Source: Pleomorphomonas carboxyditropha (GTDB lineage Bacteria; Pseudomonadota; Alphaproteobacteria; Rhizobiales; Pleomorphomonadaceae). From it: a DNA stretch of 64,000 nucleotides. Positions 37,712-49,778 of the stretch are shown piece after piece (the first letter of the stretch is position 1; each line of letters begins with the position of its first letter). The stretch spans positions 1 to 64,000 of the forward strand of contig NZ_NQVN01000006.1 of assembly GCF_002770725.1 (NCBI RefSeq). Reading direction: 5' to 3'. Position numbers and translations under genes: made by a program. The notes under the pieces were generated by a model. It was not told the origin of the DNA. It made no database searches and saw only the letters and a list, made by a program, of their open reading frames with translations.

Positions 37712-38572
37712 TCAGGGAACGGCGACGACGCGCTGGTCGATGAGGCGGGTATGACCGATGCGAACGGCGATCATCAGCGCGATGGCCGGCGGCGGCGCCT
37801 TGGGATCGACCGGCTCCAGCGTATCGGCCGCGGCAACGGCGACGAGGTCCGGTTCGGCGAGCGGCTCGGCGGCGAGGACGCCGCGGATGGCCGCCTCGAT
37901 GTCGCGGGGATCGACGGCTCCGGCGGCGATGGCGTCGGCGGCCGCCGCCAGCGAGCGGCCGAGCACCGGCGCGGCGGCCCGCTCGGCCGGCGACAGGTAG
38001 ACGTTGCGCGACGACAAGGCGACGCCGTCGACGTCGCGCACCGTCGGCACGCCGACGATCTCCAGCGGAAAGGACAGATCGGCGACCATGCGGCGGATCA
38101 CCTGAAGCTGCTGGTAGTCCTTTTCGCCGAAATAGGCCCGGTCCGGCTGGGCGATGTTGAAGAGCTTGCCGACCACCGTCGCGACGCCGCGGAAATGGCC
38201 CGGCCGCCGCTCGCCCTCCATGCGCCCCGAAAGGCTCTCCACCTCGACGTGGGTGACGATCGGCCGGGGATACATCTCCTCGACCGACGGCGCGAAGACG
38301 ATGTCGGCGCCGTGGGCGGCAAGCAGCCGGCGGTCGGCGTCGAGGTCGCGCGGATAGCGGGCGAAATCCTCGTTGGGGCCGAACTGCAGCGGGTTGACGA
38401 ACACCGAGGTCACGACGACGTCGTTGTCGGCCCGCGCCCGGTCGACGAGGGCGGCATGGCCGCGGTGAAGATAGCCCATGGTCGGCACCAGACCGACGCT
38501 CTTTCCCGCCCGCCGCGCCGGCAGCAGCCGCTCACGGAGTTCGGGAATCGTGGTCAAGGTTTCGAGCGGCAC
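37712..38572 (-). CDS. panC: Pantothenate synthetase (pantoate--beta-alanine ligase)
   Basis: Protein of 286 residues. It joins pantoate and beta-alanine using ATP. It has the nucleotidyltransferase motifs [18 protein letters not shown] (HxGH), [19 protein letters not shown] and the KMSKS-like region SSRNVYLSP. The start is a GTG at 38572 with GGAGGA five bases in front; no ATG fits. It forms an operon with panB. Confidence 0.97.
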   Translation of the reverse strand: MPLETLTTIPELRERLLPARRAGKSVGLVPTMGYLHRGHAALVDRARADNDVVVTSVFVNPLQFGPNEDFARYPRDLDADRRLLAAHGADIVFAPSVEEMYPRPIVTHVEVESLSGRMEGERRPGHFRGVATVVGKLFNIAQPDRAYFGEKDYQQLQVIRRMVADLSFPLEIVGVPTVRDVDGVALSSRNVYLSPAERAAAPVLGRSLAAAADAIAAGAVDPRDIEAAIRGVLAAEPLAEPDLVAVAAADTLEPVDPKAPPPAIALMIAVRIGHTRLIDQRVVAVP

Positions 38573-38730
38573 TCTTTCCTCCAGCGGCGTCTTCGTCCGG
38601 AGCGCCCTTTTACTGCCGCGAAAAACGCTTTGTCACCCAAGAATTGGGCAGACTGCGAAAAAGCCGGTCAACAGGCCCCTGGCGTCGCGACGCGCCGCCC
38701 AGGCAATCGGCGGTGACTCCGCAGTGACGC

Positions 38731-38763
38731 AAAAAGCCCGGGACCTGCGAACTGGCCCCGGGC
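38731..38763 (-). terminator. Rho-independent terminator of the glycogen operon (after pgm)
   Basis: Arms GCCCGGG (38736-38742) and CCCGGGC (38757-38763) with a 14-base loop; on the minus strand five T follow immediately. Confidence 0.85.
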
Positions 38764-38787
38764 TTCGTTCGCCGGAGAGGCGATGCT

Positions 38788-40422
<1,635 letters not shown>

Positions 40423-40454
40423 CTAACACTCCCCGAGAGGCAACGGTATCTTAC

Positions 40455-42569
40455 TCAAGCTCTTACCTCGACGAAAGCGAGGAAGGTGCGGCCCGGCACC
40501 TCGACCGCCTGCCAGGCGCGGCGCGGCGTGGCGGCGGCGGGACGGCCGGTCGGCATATCGGAACTCAGGATCGGCTTCCAACTATGCCCGTCGCGTGTCG
40601 GCGGCAAGTGGAAGCGGCGATTGGCGCGGTGGGCGTTCAGCATCAGATAGACGGCGTCGCCGTCCGCCTCGGCATGCGGCAGCGCCGAATCGCGCAGAAT
40701 CACCCCGAAGGCCTTGCACTCGCGACTGTTCCAGTCGCCGGCCGTCATCGGCCGGCCGGACACGGCGATCCACTCGACGTCGACCAGCCCGTCGTCGGGC
40801 CGCGCCGTCCCGTGCAAAAAGCGTGTCTGGCGGAATACCGGATGGGATTGCCGCAGCCGGACGACGTGGGCGACGAAGTCGGCGAGCTCGGCGTCGTCGG
40901 CCCGGTTCCACGTCACCCAGCCGACCGGATTGTCCTGGCAGTAGGCATTGTTGTTGCCGAGCTGGCTGTTGGCGAGCTCGTCGCCGGCGAGCAGCATCGG
41001 CGTTCCCTGCGACAGGAGCAGCGTCGCCAGCATGTTGCGCATCTGCCGCCTGCGCGTGGCGACGACGGCCGGATCGGTCGACGGTCCCTCGATGCCGTAG
41101 TTGGCCGAATGGTTGTCGGAGTGGCCGTCGCGGTTGTCTTCGAGATTGGCCTCGTTGTGCTTGGCCGCGTAGGAAACCACGTCCTTCAGCGTGAAGCCGT
41201 CGTGGGCGGTGACGAAGTTGACCGATGCCGAGGGCCGGCGGTTGGAACGGTCGAACCGGTCGGGCGAGCCGAGCAGGCGGGCCGCCAGCTCCGGCGCCAC
41301 CAGTTCGTCGCCGCGCCAGAAGGCGCGCACCGTGTCGCGGAAGCGGTCGTTCCACTCGGAGAAACCGGGCGGAAAGTTGCCGAGCTGGTAGCCGCCGGGG
41401 CCGATGTCCCACGGCTCGGCGATCAGCTTCACCGTGGAGAGCAGCGGGTCCTGCCTCAGCGCGGTGAGGAAGCGGCCCTCGGGGTCGAAGCCGTGCGGCT
41501 CGCGGCCCACCGAGGTGGCGAGGTCGAAGCGGAAGCCGTCGACGCCGATCGCCTCCACCCAGTAGCGCAGCGAATCGAGGATCAACTGCGTCACGCGTGG
41601 ATGGCCGGCGTTGAGCGTATTGCCGGTGCCGGTGTCGTTGATGTACCAGCGCGGACGGCCGGGGTTGAGCCGGTAATAGCTGGCGTTGTCGATGCCGCGG
41701 AAGCTGAGGGTCGGCCCGAACTGGTCGACCTCGCCGGTGTGGTTGTAGACGACGTCGAGCAGCACCTCGATGCCCGCCTCGTGCAGCGCCCGCACCATGT
41801 CGCGCACCCGTTCGATCACCGAGACGTCGCGCGCACCGTGGTCGTAGCGCGGCTCCGGCGCGAAATAGCAGAGCGGCGAATAGCCCCAATAGTTGACCAG
41901 CCCCTTGCGGGTGAGGAAGCCGTCGTCCATGAACGCCTGGATGGGCAAAAGCTCGATCGCCGTGATGCCGAGCTTGACCAGATGCTCGATGGTCTCCGGC
42001 GCGCCCAGCCCCTCGTAGGTGCCGGCCTTGGCGCGCGGCAGCCGCGGCATCTGCATGGTCAGCCCCCGCACGTGGGCCTCGTAGATGACGGTGTCCCGCC
42101 ACGGGCGCGCCGGCCGGAAGCTGACGCAGGGAGGAACCTTGGAATCGGTCACCAGCGCCTTCGGGACGACGCGGGCGCTGTCACGGGTATCGAAGCTGGC
42201 GTCGTCGAGCGTCACCGGCTGATAGCCGGCCATCAGGTCGCTGGCCCGCAGGCGTCCGGTCAGCACCTTGGCATAGGGGTCGATGACCAGCTTGTGCGGG
42301 TTGAACCGGTGTCCGTGCTCCGGATCGTAGGGACCGTGGACGCGGAAGCCGTAGGCGGTGCCGATACCGATGCCCGAGACGTAGCCGTGGAATACCTCGT
42401 CGGTGCATTCGGGCAGCGTCAGGCGCGCCTGCTCGAAGCCGGTGAGCGGCTCGAACAGGCAGACGTCGACGCGCGTCGCATTGGCCGAGAAGATGGCGAA
42501 ATTGACGCCCTCCCCGTCGAATTGCGCACCCAGGGGATACGGCCGGCCGGACCGGATCGACACCGTCAT
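40455..42569 (-). CDS. glgX: Glycogen debranching enzyme GlgX
   Basis: Protein of 704 residues: an N-terminal CBM48 domain (YPLGAQFDGEGVNFAIFSANA), then the GH13 barrel with VHGPYDPEHGHRFNPHKL, LLDVVYNHTGE, the nucleophile region DGFRFDLA near residue 345, the acid region LIAEPWDIGPGGYQLG and NFVTAHDGFTLKDVVSY. It hydrolyses alpha-1,6 branches of limit dextrin. The start lies 6 bases after the glgA stop, so it is in one operon. Confidence 0.96.
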   Translation of the reverse strand: MTVSIRSGRPYPLGAQFDGEGVNFAIFSANATRVDVCLFEPLTGFEQARLTLPECTDEVFHGYVSGIGIGTAYGFRVHGPYDPEHGHRFNPHKLVIDPYAKVLTGRLRASDLMAGYQPVTLDDASFDTRDSARVVPKALVTDSKVPPCVSFRPARPWRDTVIYEAHVRGLTMQMPRLPRAKAGTYEGLGAPETIEHLVKLGITAIELLPIQAFMDDGFLTRKGLVNYWGYSPLCYFAPEPRYDHGARDVSVIERVRDMVRALHEAGIEVLLDVVYNHTGEVDQFGPTLSFRGIDNASYYRLNPGRPRWYINDTGTGNTLNAGHPRVTQLILDSLRYWVEAIGVDGFRFDLATSVGREPHGFDPEGRFLTALRQDPLLSTVKLIAEPWDIGPGGYQLGNFPPGFSEWNDRFRDTVRAFWRGDELVAPELAARLLGSPDRFDRSNRRPSASVNFVTAHDGFTLKDVVSYAAKHNEANLEDNRDGHSDNHSANYGIEGPSTDPAVVATRRRQMRNMLATLLLSQGTPMLLAGDELANSQLGNNNAYCQDNPVGWVTWNRADDAELADFVAHVVRLRQSHPVFRQTRFLHGTARPDDGLVDVEWIAVSGRPMTAGDWNSRECKAFGVILRDSALPHAEADGDAVYLMLNAHRANRRFHLPPTRDGHSWKPILSSDMPTGRPAAATPRRAWQAVEVPGRTFLAFVEVRA

Positions 42570-42575
42570 CGGACT

Positions 42576-44027
42576 TCAGACGCCCTCGGCCGTCAGGTCG
42601 CGGTAGAGCGCCACATAGTCGGGCGCCGAATCCTCCCATCCCACCGGATGGGCCATCGCCCGCGCCTGCAACGCCCGCCAGACCTTCTTGTTGTGGAAGA
42701 GATCGAACAGACGCTCGATAGCAAAACCGAGGCCACCGGCGGAAACCGGCGCAAACTGCACGCCGGTCGCCGTCCCCGCGCGCACCGAAGCGTCGTTGGC
42801 GTCGATCACCGTGTCGGCGAGGCCGCCGGTACGGGCCACCACCGGAATGGTGCCGTAGCGCAGGCCGTAGAGCTGCGTCAGCCCGCAGGGCTCGAAGCGC
42901 GAGGGAATGAGGATGGCGTCGGCGCCGGCCTGCATGGCGTGGCTGAGCGGCTCGCTGTAGCCGATATGGACGGCGACGGCGCCCGGGTTGGCGGCGGCGG
43001 CGTCGACGAAGGCGCGCTCCATGCCGTGCTCGCCGGCGCCGAGAATGGCCAGTTGCCCGCCCCGCTCCAGGATGCCGTCGAGATTGGGCAGCAGCATGTC
43101 GAGGCCCTTCTGGCCGGTGAGGCGGCTCACCACGATCATCAGCGGCGCGTCGGGATCGATCCTGAGGCCCATGCGCTTCTGCAGCTCGGTCTTGCAGGCC
43201 GCCTTGCCGGCCATCTTGCGCTGACTGTAGTTGGCGGCGATCAGCGGATCGGTCGCCGGATCCCAGATCTTGGTGTCGATGCCGTTGACGATGCCGCTCA
43301 ACACGCTGGCGCGCTCGTTGAGCACGCCCTCCATACCGAAGCCGAATTCTGCGGTGCGCAATTCGCGCGCGTAGGTGGGGCTGACCGTCGTCAGCCGGTC
43401 GGAGAACACCAGCCCGCCCTTCAGGAAGGAACAGTAGCCGTAATATTCGAGGCCCGCCGGCGTGTAGAAGCTCGACGGCAGGCCGAAGGTGTCGAAGTCG
43501 GCGCGGCCGCAGATGCCCTGGAAGGCGACGTTGTGGATGGTGAAGACCGTCTTCGGCCGCCCCTCCGCCGGGCCGGCCAGCAGGTAGGGCGCGACGAGGC
43601 CGGCCTGCCAGTCGTGGCAGTGGACGACGTCCGGCTTCCATTCGCCGACGCCGAAGCGGCCGACGGCGGCGCCAATCGCCGACAGGGCCGCGAAACGGCG
43701 GATGTTGTCCCACCAGTCGTTGCCGTCCGGCCCGAGATAGGGGTTGCCGGGCCGTTCGTAGAGATGGCTGGCCTCGAGCGCCAGCACCTTGAGGCCGTCG
43801 GCCGTCTCGCCGGACAACAGGCGCCCCGGTCCGCCGAACACGTCCGGATAGGCGGCCACCTCCCGGATGCCCTGGAGAGGACCGAACACGCCGGGATAGG
43901 CCGGCATCAGCACCCGGACGTCGCAGTCGAGGCTGGCGAGCGCCAACGGCAGGGCGCCCGCGACGTCGGCGAGGCCGCCCGTCTTGATCAGCGGGTAGCA
44001 TTCGGAGGCAACGAATAGGACGCGCAC
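42576..44027 (-). CDS. glgA: Glycogen synthase (ADP-glucose)
   Basis: Protein of 483 residues, GT5 family, normal length. It extends alpha-1,4 glucan from ADP-glucose. The N-terminal ECYPLIKTGGLADVAGALP carries the KTGGL ADP-glucose-binding motif; VHCHDWQAGL and the C-terminal IPSRFEPCGLTQLYGLRYGT with the catalytic E-x7-E are present. The start is GTG at 44027 with GGAG seven bases before it. A 285-base spacer with palindromes separates it from glgC. Confidence 0.97.
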   Translation of the reverse strand: MRVLFVASECYPLIKTGGLADVAGALPLALASLDCDVRVLMPAYPGVFGPLQGIREVAAYPDVFGGPGRLLSGETADGLKVLALEASHLYERPGNPYLGPDGNDWWDNIRRFAALSAIGAAVGRFGVGEWKPDVVHCHDWQAGLVAPYLLAGPAEGRPKTVFTIHNVAFQGICGRADFDTFGLPSSFYTPAGLEYYGYCSFLKGGLVFSDRLTTVSPTYARELRTAEFGFGMEGVLNERASVLSGIVNGIDTKIWDPATDPLIAANYSQRKMAGKAACKTELQKRMGLRIDPDAPLMIVVSRLTGQKGLDMLLPNLDGILERGGQLAILGAGEHGMERAFVDAAAANPGAVAVHIGYSEPLSHAMQAGADAILIPSRFEPCGLTQLYGLRYGTIPVVARTGGLADTVIDANDASVRAGTATGVQFAPVSAGGLGFAIERLFDLFHNKKVWRALQARAMAHPVGWEDSAPDYVALYRDLTAEGV

Positions 44028-44090
44028 TTGATCACTCCGACTGGTTATACCAACTCGCGAGGATGCTGACGCATCCGCTCGTTGAAGTCA

Positions 44091-44133
44091 TCACGAATTT
44101 CTCATCCGCGTCAAAGGCATGAGAAATTCATGA
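44091..44133. repeat. Palindrome in the glgC-glgA spacer
   Basis: Arms at 44091-44105 and 44119-44133 match in 14 of 15 positions (GAATTTCTCAT/ATGAGAAATTC core perfect) with a 13-base loop. A smaller dyad GGATGC-TGAC-GCATCC lies next to it at 44061-44076. Together they could be another palindromic repeat family or an RNA leader for glgA. No second copy was seen in the window. Confidence 0.5.
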
Positions 44134-44265
44134 ACGGAATACCGGGTCTTTCGACGATGCCCGGCAGTGTCCGCGCGGCGGCGGAGCGGCTTGCGGCCCG
44201 ATCCTTCACATGCAGGCGCCGCCTTCGGCGGCCTGCCGGCAGCGGCGCATGTCGACGAACCGGAT

Positions 44266-44301
44266 CGGGGCGCGGGTTTTGCCACGCCCCGGCGCTTTTT
44301 T
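44266..44301 (+). terminator. Terminator-like hairpin with T run on the plus strand
   Basis: Arms CGGGGCG (44266-44272) and CGCCCCG (44285-44291), then GCGC and six T. The T run is on the plus strand, though all nearby genes are on the minus strand, so its role is unclear; as a hairpin it could also mark the 3' side of glgC. Confidence 0.45.
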
Positions 44302-44312
44302 CAACGCCGCGG

Positions 44313-45581
44313 TCAGAGCTGCAGCCGATCGATCATGTCCTGGGTGATCAGGCAGATGCCGCCCTCGCTGCGGCGGAAACGGCTGGCATCCAGCTCGGGA
44401 TCCTCCCCCACCACCAGCTCCGGCGGGATGATCACCCCCTTGTCGATGACGCATTTCGTGAGGCGGGCGCCCCGGTTGACCGTCACGTAGGGCAGCACCA
44501 CGCAGTGCTCGACGTCCGAATAGGAATGGGCGTGCACGCCGGTGAACAGCAGCGACTTGTCGACGCGGGCGCCGGAAATGATGCAACCGCCGGAAACCAG
44601 CGAGCTGGTGGCGGCGCCGCGCCGGCCGTCCTCGTCGTGGATGAACTTGGCCGGCGGCGTCAGCTCGGTGTAGGTCCAGATCGGCCACTTGTGGTCGTAA
44701 ATGTCCAGGGCCGGAATGAAATCGGTCAGGTCGATATTGGCTTCCCAGAAGGCGTCGATGGTGCCGACGTCGCGCCAGTAGGGCTCGGCCTCGGACGACG
44801 AGCGCACGCAGCTGTCGGAGAATTTGTGAGCGATCGCCTTGCCGCCCTTGACGATGGCCGGAATGATGTCCTTGCCGAAATCGTGGCTGGAGTTCGGATC
44901 GTCCTGATCCTGGCGCAGGAGATCGATCAGGAAGCTGGTCTTGAAGACATAGATGCCCATCGAGGCCAGCGCCAGGTCGGGGTGGCCGGGCATGGCCGGC
45001 GGGTCGGCCGGCTTCTCGATGAAGTCGATGATGCGGGAGTTCTCGTCGACCGCCATGACGCCGAAGCCGGTCGCCTGCATGCGCGGCACCTCGATGCAAC
45101 CAACGGTCACGTCGGCGCCGGACGAGACATGCTGGTCGAGCATGATCTCGTAGTCCTGCTTGTAGATGTGATCGCCGGCCAGGATGATGATGTATTCGAT
45201 GTTGTGCGCTTCGATGATGTCGATGTTCTGGGTCACCGCGTCGGCGGTGCCGACGTACCACTTGTCCTCGGCGACGCGCTGCGAGGCGGGAAGGATGTCG
45301 AAACTCTCGTTGCGTTCCTGGCGGAAGAAGTTCCAGCCGTATTGCAGGTGGCGGATCAGGCTGTGCGCCTTGTACTGGGTGGCCACGGAGATGCGGCGAA
45401 TGCCCGAATTGAGCGCATTGGAAAGGGCGAAATCGATGATGCGGCTCTTGCCGCCGAAGTAAACCGCCGGCTTGGCCCGGCGATCGGTAAGCTCCTTGAG
45501 GCGGCTGCCGCGCCCCCCGGCCAGCACGAACGCCATCGCTTCGCGCGCCAACCGCCGATTATTGTAGGAATTGTCAATCAT
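44313..45581 (-). CDS. glgC: Glucose-1-phosphate adenylyltransferase
   Basis: Protein of 422 residues, normal for GlgC. It makes ADP-glucose from glucose 1-phosphate and ATP, the regulated step of glycogen synthesis. It has the nucleotidyl-transferase start [20 protein letters not shown] (substrate and activator sites), the KPAVYFGGK segment, [13 protein letters not shown]-type metal loop (reads [16 protein letters not shown]) and FIEKPADPP, plus a C-terminal left-handed beta-helix. GGAGGACAGC precedes the ATG. It is the first gene of the operon; 280 bases upstream are noncoding and should hold the promoter. Confidence 0.97.
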   Translation of the reverse strand: MIDNSYNNRRLAREAMAFVLAGGRGSRLKELTDRRAKPAVYFGGKSRIIDFALSNALNSGIRRISVATQYKAHSLIRHLQYGWNFFRQERNESFDILPASQRVAEDKWYVGTADAVTQNIDIIEAHNIEYIIILAGDHIYKQDYEIMLDQHVSSGADVTVGCIEVPRMQATGFGVMAVDENSRIIDFIEKPADPPAMPGHPDLALASMGIYVFKTSFLIDLLRQDQDDPNSSHDFGKDIIPAIVKGGKAIAHKFSDSCVRSSSEAEPYWRDVGTIDAFWEANIDLTDFIPALDIYDHKWPIWTYTELTPPAKFIHDEDGRRGAATSSLVSGGCIISGARVDKSLLFTGVHAHSYSDVEHCVVLPYVTVNRGARLTKCVIDKGVIIPPELVVGEDPELDASRFRRSEGGICLITQDMIDRLQL

Positions 45582-45861
45582 GCTGTCCTCCCGACTTCTC
45601 CCGCCGTCGGCCCGGTTCCGTCGATGGGGCAGCCGGCGATGCCGGCCCGGAACGGAACCAGAGGCGAACCCGGCCGGCGGCGCTTCTTTCCCGCCCGCCG
45701 TCTCGCCATGATGGCTCGACGTGAGGGCACTATGGCGCGGCAGGGTTAATTTGTCTTCCCCCTATTTCGGCTGCGAAGGAATTCAAACTCTTGACGAAAA
45801 CCGCGTCGGGAGATGGAGGCGGGGCAGCGGCCGCCCCGCGCGTGGCGGGACGGCGCCGACC

Positions 45862-46560
45862 TCAAACGGCGGGCGGCGGCGTGGGGCCTATCACCTTGAC
45901 GAGGGTGCCGACCGGCACCCGCTCGAACAGGTCGATGACGTCCTGATTGATCAGGCGGATGCAGCCGGAGGAGACATTGCTGCCGATCGTCCAGGGCTCG
46001 ACCGTGCCGTGAATGCGGTAGAGGGTGTCGACGTTGCCCTGGTAGAGATAATGCGCCCGGGCGCCGAGCGGATTGTCCGGACCGCCGGGCATGCCGCCGG
46101 CCCACTTGCGGGCCTTCGGATCGCGCGCCTGCATTTCCACCGGCGGATGCCAGGACGGCCACTTCGCCTTGCGGCGGATAATGGCGGTGCCGGCCCAGGC
46201 AAAGCCCTCGCGGCCGACGCCGATGCCGTAGCGCATGGCACGGCCATCCTCCAGCACCAGGTAAAGGTAGCGGGCCGGCGTGTCGATGACGATGGTGCCC
46301 GGCGGCTCCTCGGTGGGATAATCGACTTCCCGCCGCAGGAAGGCCGGATTGACCAGCGTCAGGTCGACGGCCGGAACCGTGAACCCGCCGTCCCTCATCT
46401 CGCTGTACATCGCCACATACTCGGCGGAAGGCCGGGGGTAACGCCTCGGCCTGGTCGGGTCGATGAGCGGCGGCATCACCGGCGCAACGGGAATGGAAAC
46501 GCAGGCAGCCAGGGCAAGAGGCAGCGCGGCGAGAACGGCTCGCCTGGACGGTAGGTTCAT
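45862..46560 (-). CDS. L,D-transpeptidase (YkuD) lipoprotein
   Basis: Protein of 232 residues. The N-terminus SRRAVLAALPLALAAC is a lipoprotein signal with a twin-arginine-like pair and lipobox LAAC at about Cys19, so it is membrane-anchored in the envelope. The YkuD domain has the catalytic block HGTVEPWTIGSNVSSGC with His and Cys (about Cys200). The family makes 3-3 peptidoglycan crosslinks or attaches proteins. The ATG at 46560 is used; the longer frame begins with TTG and lacks a signal at its start. A GC-rich hairpin without T run (about 45819-45839) follows the gene. Confidence 0.9.
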   Translation of the reverse strand: MNLPSRRAVLAALPLALAACVSIPVAPVMPPLIDPTRPRRYPRPSAEYVAMYSEMRDGGFTVPAVDLTLVNPAFLRREVDYPTEEPPGTIVIDTPARYLYLVLEDGRAMRYGIGVGREGFAWAGTAIIRRKAKWPSWHPPVEMQARDPKARKWAGGMPGGPDNPLGARAHYLYQGNVDTLYRIHGTVEPWTIGSNVSSGCIRLINQDVIDLFERVPVGTLVKVIGPTPPPAV

Positions 46561-46654
46561 AGGCTCCACTTTCTGCTGATTCGACGGTGGCACTTCGGTC
46601 AACCCGATGAAAGCACAATACTCCGGTCAGGTTGCTAAACTTGTCTGATGAAGA

Positions 46655-48055
46655 TCAGTTTTCCGCGAGCGGAGACTGGATGCGTTCGCCATAACGCTGG
46701 TGAAAGGCCGTCATCGACTTGTCGGCGACCCGCACCGTGAGGTGCATCGTGCCGTCCTCGCCTTCATGACGCTCCAGCACCTCGCCGTGGTCGTAAAGCC
46801 AGGCGAGTCCGGCGCCGTCGGAGGGATCGAGGGTCAGCTCGTGGACCGGCCGGCTGCCGAGAAGCCGCGCCTCGATGGCCGCCAGGAGCTCGGGCAGCCC
46901 CTCGCCGGTGACGGCGGAGACGACGCGCCTTTCCTGGCCACCGGGCGATTCGGTCGCCGCCTGGGCGAGAAGGACGTCGCGCCTCGCTTCGTCGACGAGG
47001 TCGATCTTGTTCCACACCTCGATGATGCGGTCGCGATCCTCGGGATCGAGGCCGAGCTGCTTCAGCACCTCGGCGACGTCGCTCGCCTGGGCTTCGGTAT
47101 CCTTGTGCGAGATGTCGCGCACGTGCAGGATGATCGACGCCTCGATCACCTCCTCCAGCGTCGCCCGGAAGGCGGCCACCAGGTGGGTCGGCAGGTTGGA
47201 GATGAAGCCCACGGTGTCCGACAGGATGGCATCGGTGCCGTGCGGCAGCTTGATGCGGCGCAGCGTCGGATCGAGCGTGGCGAACAGCAGATCCTTGGCG
47301 AACACCTCCGCCTCGGTCAGCCGGTTGAACAGCGTCGACTTGCCGGCGTTGGTATAGCCGACCAGCGCCACCACCGGGTGCGGCACCTTGCGCCGCTGCC
47401 GCCGGTGCAGGTCGCGCGTGCGCTTGACCTGCTCGAGATCGGCCTCGATGCGGGTGATCTTCTCCTGGAGTTGCCGGCGGTCGGCCTCGATCTGGGTTTC
47501 GCCGGGGCCGCCGAGAAAGCCGAAGCCGCCGCGCTGCCGCTCAAGGTGGGTCCATGACCGGACGAGGCGCGATTTCTGGTACTTGAGGTGGGCGAGTTCC
47601 ACCTGCAGCCGGCCTTCGCGCGTGCGGGCGCGCTCGCCGAAGATTTCGAGAATGAGGCCGGTGCGGTCGATGACCTTGGTTTTCCAGGCCTTTTCCAGGT
47701 TGCGCTGCTGAATGGGCGTCAGCGCGTGATCGACGATGACGAGGTCGATCTCCTCGGCCTCCACGGTCTCGCCGATTTCCTCCACCTTGCCGGCGCCGAA
47801 CAGCGTCGCCGGCTTGGGCTGGCTGACCGGCACCGGGAGGGTGGCGCGCACGTCGAGGTCGATGGCCTGGGCCAAGCCGAAGGCTTCCTCGAGACGCGCC
47901 TCGAGATCGCGCTGGGTGGCCGCGGCGGCTTCGTCTCTGCCGGCCCGCTGGCGCAGATCCGGCACCAGGACCAACGCCCTTGCCGGCGCTTCGATGCGGT
48001 CGACACCCTTCTTGCGAGGGCGGCCGCCCTCTTCAAGATCCTGCTCTTCGCTCAC
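46655..48055 (-). CDS. hflX: Ribosome-associated GTPase HflX
   Basis: Protein of 466 residues. The N-terminal HflX domain has [10 protein letters not shown] and [15 protein letters not shown], a coiled linker with [12 protein letters not shown] follows, and the G domain has [23 protein letters not shown] and WNKIDL. HflX splits stalled 70S ribosomes, mainly in stress. The start is a GTG at 48055 preceded by GGGAGG; the ORF reaching 48142 has no better site. It follows hfq by 102 bases, the classic hfq-hflX order. Confidence 0.95.
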   Translation of the reverse strand: MSEEQDLEEGGRPRKKGVDRIEAPARALVLVPDLRQRAGRDEAAAATQRDLEARLEEAFGLAQAIDLDVRATLPVPVSQPKPATLFGAGKVEEIGETVEAEEIDLVIVDHALTPIQQRNLEKAWKTKVIDRTGLILEIFGERARTREGRLQVELAHLKYQKSRLVRSWTHLERQRGGFGFLGGPGETQIEADRRQLQEKITRIEADLEQVKRTRDLHRRQRRKVPHPVVALVGYTNAGKSTLFNRLTEAEVFAKDLLFATLDPTLRRIKLPHGTDAILSDTVGFISNLPTHLVAAFRATLEEVIEASIILHVRDISHKDTEAQASDVAEVLKQLGLDPEDRDRIIEVWNKIDLVDEARRDVLLAQAATESPGGQERRVVSAVTGEGLPELLAAIEARLLGSRPVHELTLDPSDGAGLAWLYDHGEVLERHEGEDGTMHLTVRVADKSMTAFHQRYGERIQSPLAEN

Positions 48056-48157
48056 CTGGCCTCCCGAAAACCACGCCGCGCGCGGCCAAAATACGATTTC
48101 CGCCGATGCCCGCCCATGGACCCGGCCGCGGACGGACATCAACGGAACAAATCGAAC

Positions 48158-48400
48158 TCAGTTCGGTTCCTCGCTGCCTTCGAAAAGGGCCAACGGCTGG
48201 GCCGGCATGATGGTGGAAATGGCGTGCTTGTAGACGAGCTGGGAATGCCCGTCGCGCCGCAGGAGGACGCAGAAATTGTCAAACCAGGTGACCACGCCCT
48301 GCAGCTTGACGCCGTTGATCAGGAAAATCGTCAGCGAAATCTTGTTCTTACGGACGTGATTGAGGAAAGTGTCCTGAAGATTCTGGGCTTTGTCCGCCAT
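48158..48400 (-). CDS. hfq: RNA chaperone Hfq
   Basis: Protein of 80 residues, the usual alphaproteobacterial length. It has Sm1 motif [20 protein letters not shown] and Sm2 [12 protein letters not shown], with Q8-type and KH residues for U-rich RNA binding in the hexamer. The ATG at 48400 is chosen at MADKAQN, the universal N-terminus; the longer frame to 48448 is not. A hairpin about 65-90 bases upstream (CGCCCGG 48464-48470 with CCGGGCG 48484-48490) lies in its promoter or leader region. Confidence 0.98.
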   Translation of the reverse strand: MADKAQNLQDTFLNHVRKNKISLTIFLINGVKLQGVVTWFDNFCVLLRRDGHSQLVYKHAISTIMPAQPLALFEGSEEPN

Positions 48401-48617
48401 TTTATTCGGCCTTTTCGACTTCGTTTTTTTGTGAGGGGCAAACGCCACACCGACGCTACGCGTCGCCCGGACTTATGGTTACGCCGGGCGCGTCGGAAAT
48501 TTCCAGTCCATTTCGAATACGTGTCACGCTCGGCGGGCTCGTGCTATCCGTGTTTCGGCAAGCATGTGACAATTTTGCCCAGCATGACCCTAGAGCGTTT
48601 CCTCGTTTCATGGAAAC

Positions 48618-49778
48618 CACCGTACACGACTCTTCATATTTTGGGTCTGGCTTGAGGTTGATTTGGCGCGTTGTGTAACCAAGCGTCAGCGGCGTTTTCC
48701 GGAGCGTTGCTGATCCAATTTCTGAGAGCGTCGAGACCGATGCGGAACCAGGATTTTTCCCGTCGGCCATGTGTCTTTCGCCTGATTGCCTTCCTGCCCA
48801 TGGTTTTTGTTGCGCAGCGATAGGCCCAGACCATGGCCAGCGTGACGACGACCAGCAGACACGAGAGCTTGTCATGAGAGCGGATGCGGGTGTCTTCGAG
48901 CAGGCATTCGATGGCCCATCTTTTGCGGTAGTCGTTGAGGGCCTGCCTGGGGTCGTCGCGATTGGTGACGACGATCAGCCATTCATTGTCCTTCAGCCGT
49001 TTGGCCGCGAAGTTCACGGGATGGCGTGCCGGGGCGAAGGTTCCACTGAGATGCCCCCAGCCGATCGCTGGATTGCGTCTGCCGCGCTTTCTGCGCAGCA
49101 GCGATTGAAAGGACCACGCCCGTCCGTCCTCCAGGGTCATGGTCATGTCGATCTTGGCCCGAATGACGAATTTGATGTTGTTTTCAGAGAGAAAGTCCAT
49201 CCACTCCGCACCGATGAACTCGCGGTCGGCCACAAGCATGCTGATCGAGGAGGCGTCGAACAAGGCCAGATAGCGACGCATCAGGGCGATGCGCTGGCCG
49301 ATGTCGGAACAACCTTGATGCGGCAGCAGTGTCCACAGAAGCGGCACGCGGAAGCGGCGCGTCACAATCGCCAGCATCAGGATGTTGACGTCGGTGGAGC
49401 CTATCTTCCAGTTGGTCCGGTCGAGAGCCAGACATTTAGGGCGCTGCAGGTTGAGCATCTGCACCACCAGAACAGCCAGGCGATCGCCGTCCAGCCGGAC
49501 GAACTGGAAGAAGCGTTGAAGGCGACGATAGTGCGAGGCGGGCAGCGCTCGGCCGGGCAGATGGCTGGCAAGATGCGACAGGTTCACCGTGCGCGATTGC
49601 GCGAGGCCGGTGATCAAAGCGACAAGGCTCGAAAGCCGGCTCTTGCTCAGCGCAAAATGCGTCGATAGCGTCAGCATGAGGGCGGTTTGAACGGCGGTCA
49701 TCTCTGAAGATCCTTTTGGCGAAGAATCTTCAATCTTACCCCTTCATCCCGCTCTCACTTAAACTGTCGTGTACGGTG
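48618..49778 (-). mobile_element. IS4-family insertion sequence
   Basis: 1161 bases bounded by perfect 13-bp inverted repeats CACCGTACACGAC (48618-48630) and GTCGTGTACGGTG (49766-49778), flanked by the 9-bp direct duplication CATGGAAAC (48609-48617 and 49779-49787). It holds one transposase gene on the minus strand. Intact ends, duplication and open frame suggest a recent, perhaps active insertion. A 9-bp duplication fits IS4 relatives such as IS10 and IS50. Confidence 0.92.
48634..49701 (-). CDS. IS4-family DDE transposase
   Basis: Protein of 355 residues, nearly filling the IS. Catalytic aspartates are likely in [11 protein letters not shown] and [10 protein letters not shown]. The IS4 Y-(2)-R-(3)-E block appears as [15 protein letters not shown], with Arg where Lys is usual at the last position. 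The stop is only 16 bases from the left end, as is common in compact IS. It cuts and joins the IS ends to move the element. The frame is complete; no stop or shift was seen. Confidence 0.93.
   Translation of the reverse strand: MTAVQTALMLTLSTHFALSKSRLSSLVALITGLAQSRTVNLSHLASHLPGRALPASHYRRLQRFFQFVRLDGDRLAVLVVQMLNLQRPKCLALDRTNWKIGSTDVNILMLAIVTRRFRVPLLWTLLPHQGCSDIGQRIALMRRYLALFDASSISMLVADREFIGAEWMDFLSENNIKFVIRAKIDMTMTLEDGRAWSFQSLLRRKRGRRNPAIGWGHLSGTFAPARHPVNFAAKRLKDNEWLIVVTNRDDPRQALNDYRKRWAIECLLEDTRIRSHDKLSCLLVVVTLAMVWAYRCATKTMGRKAIRRKTHGRREKSWFRIGLDALRNWISNAPENAADAWLHNAPNQPQARPKI

Noticed and set aside
40584-44018. 1144-codon plus-strand open frame over glgX and glgA
   Set aside because: Long antisense shadow of two well-supported genes; composition is that of a shadow frame.
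48456-48875. 139-codon minus-strand frame crossing the IS left end
   Set aside because: It crosses the IS boundary and overlaps the transposase in another frame; not a real gene.
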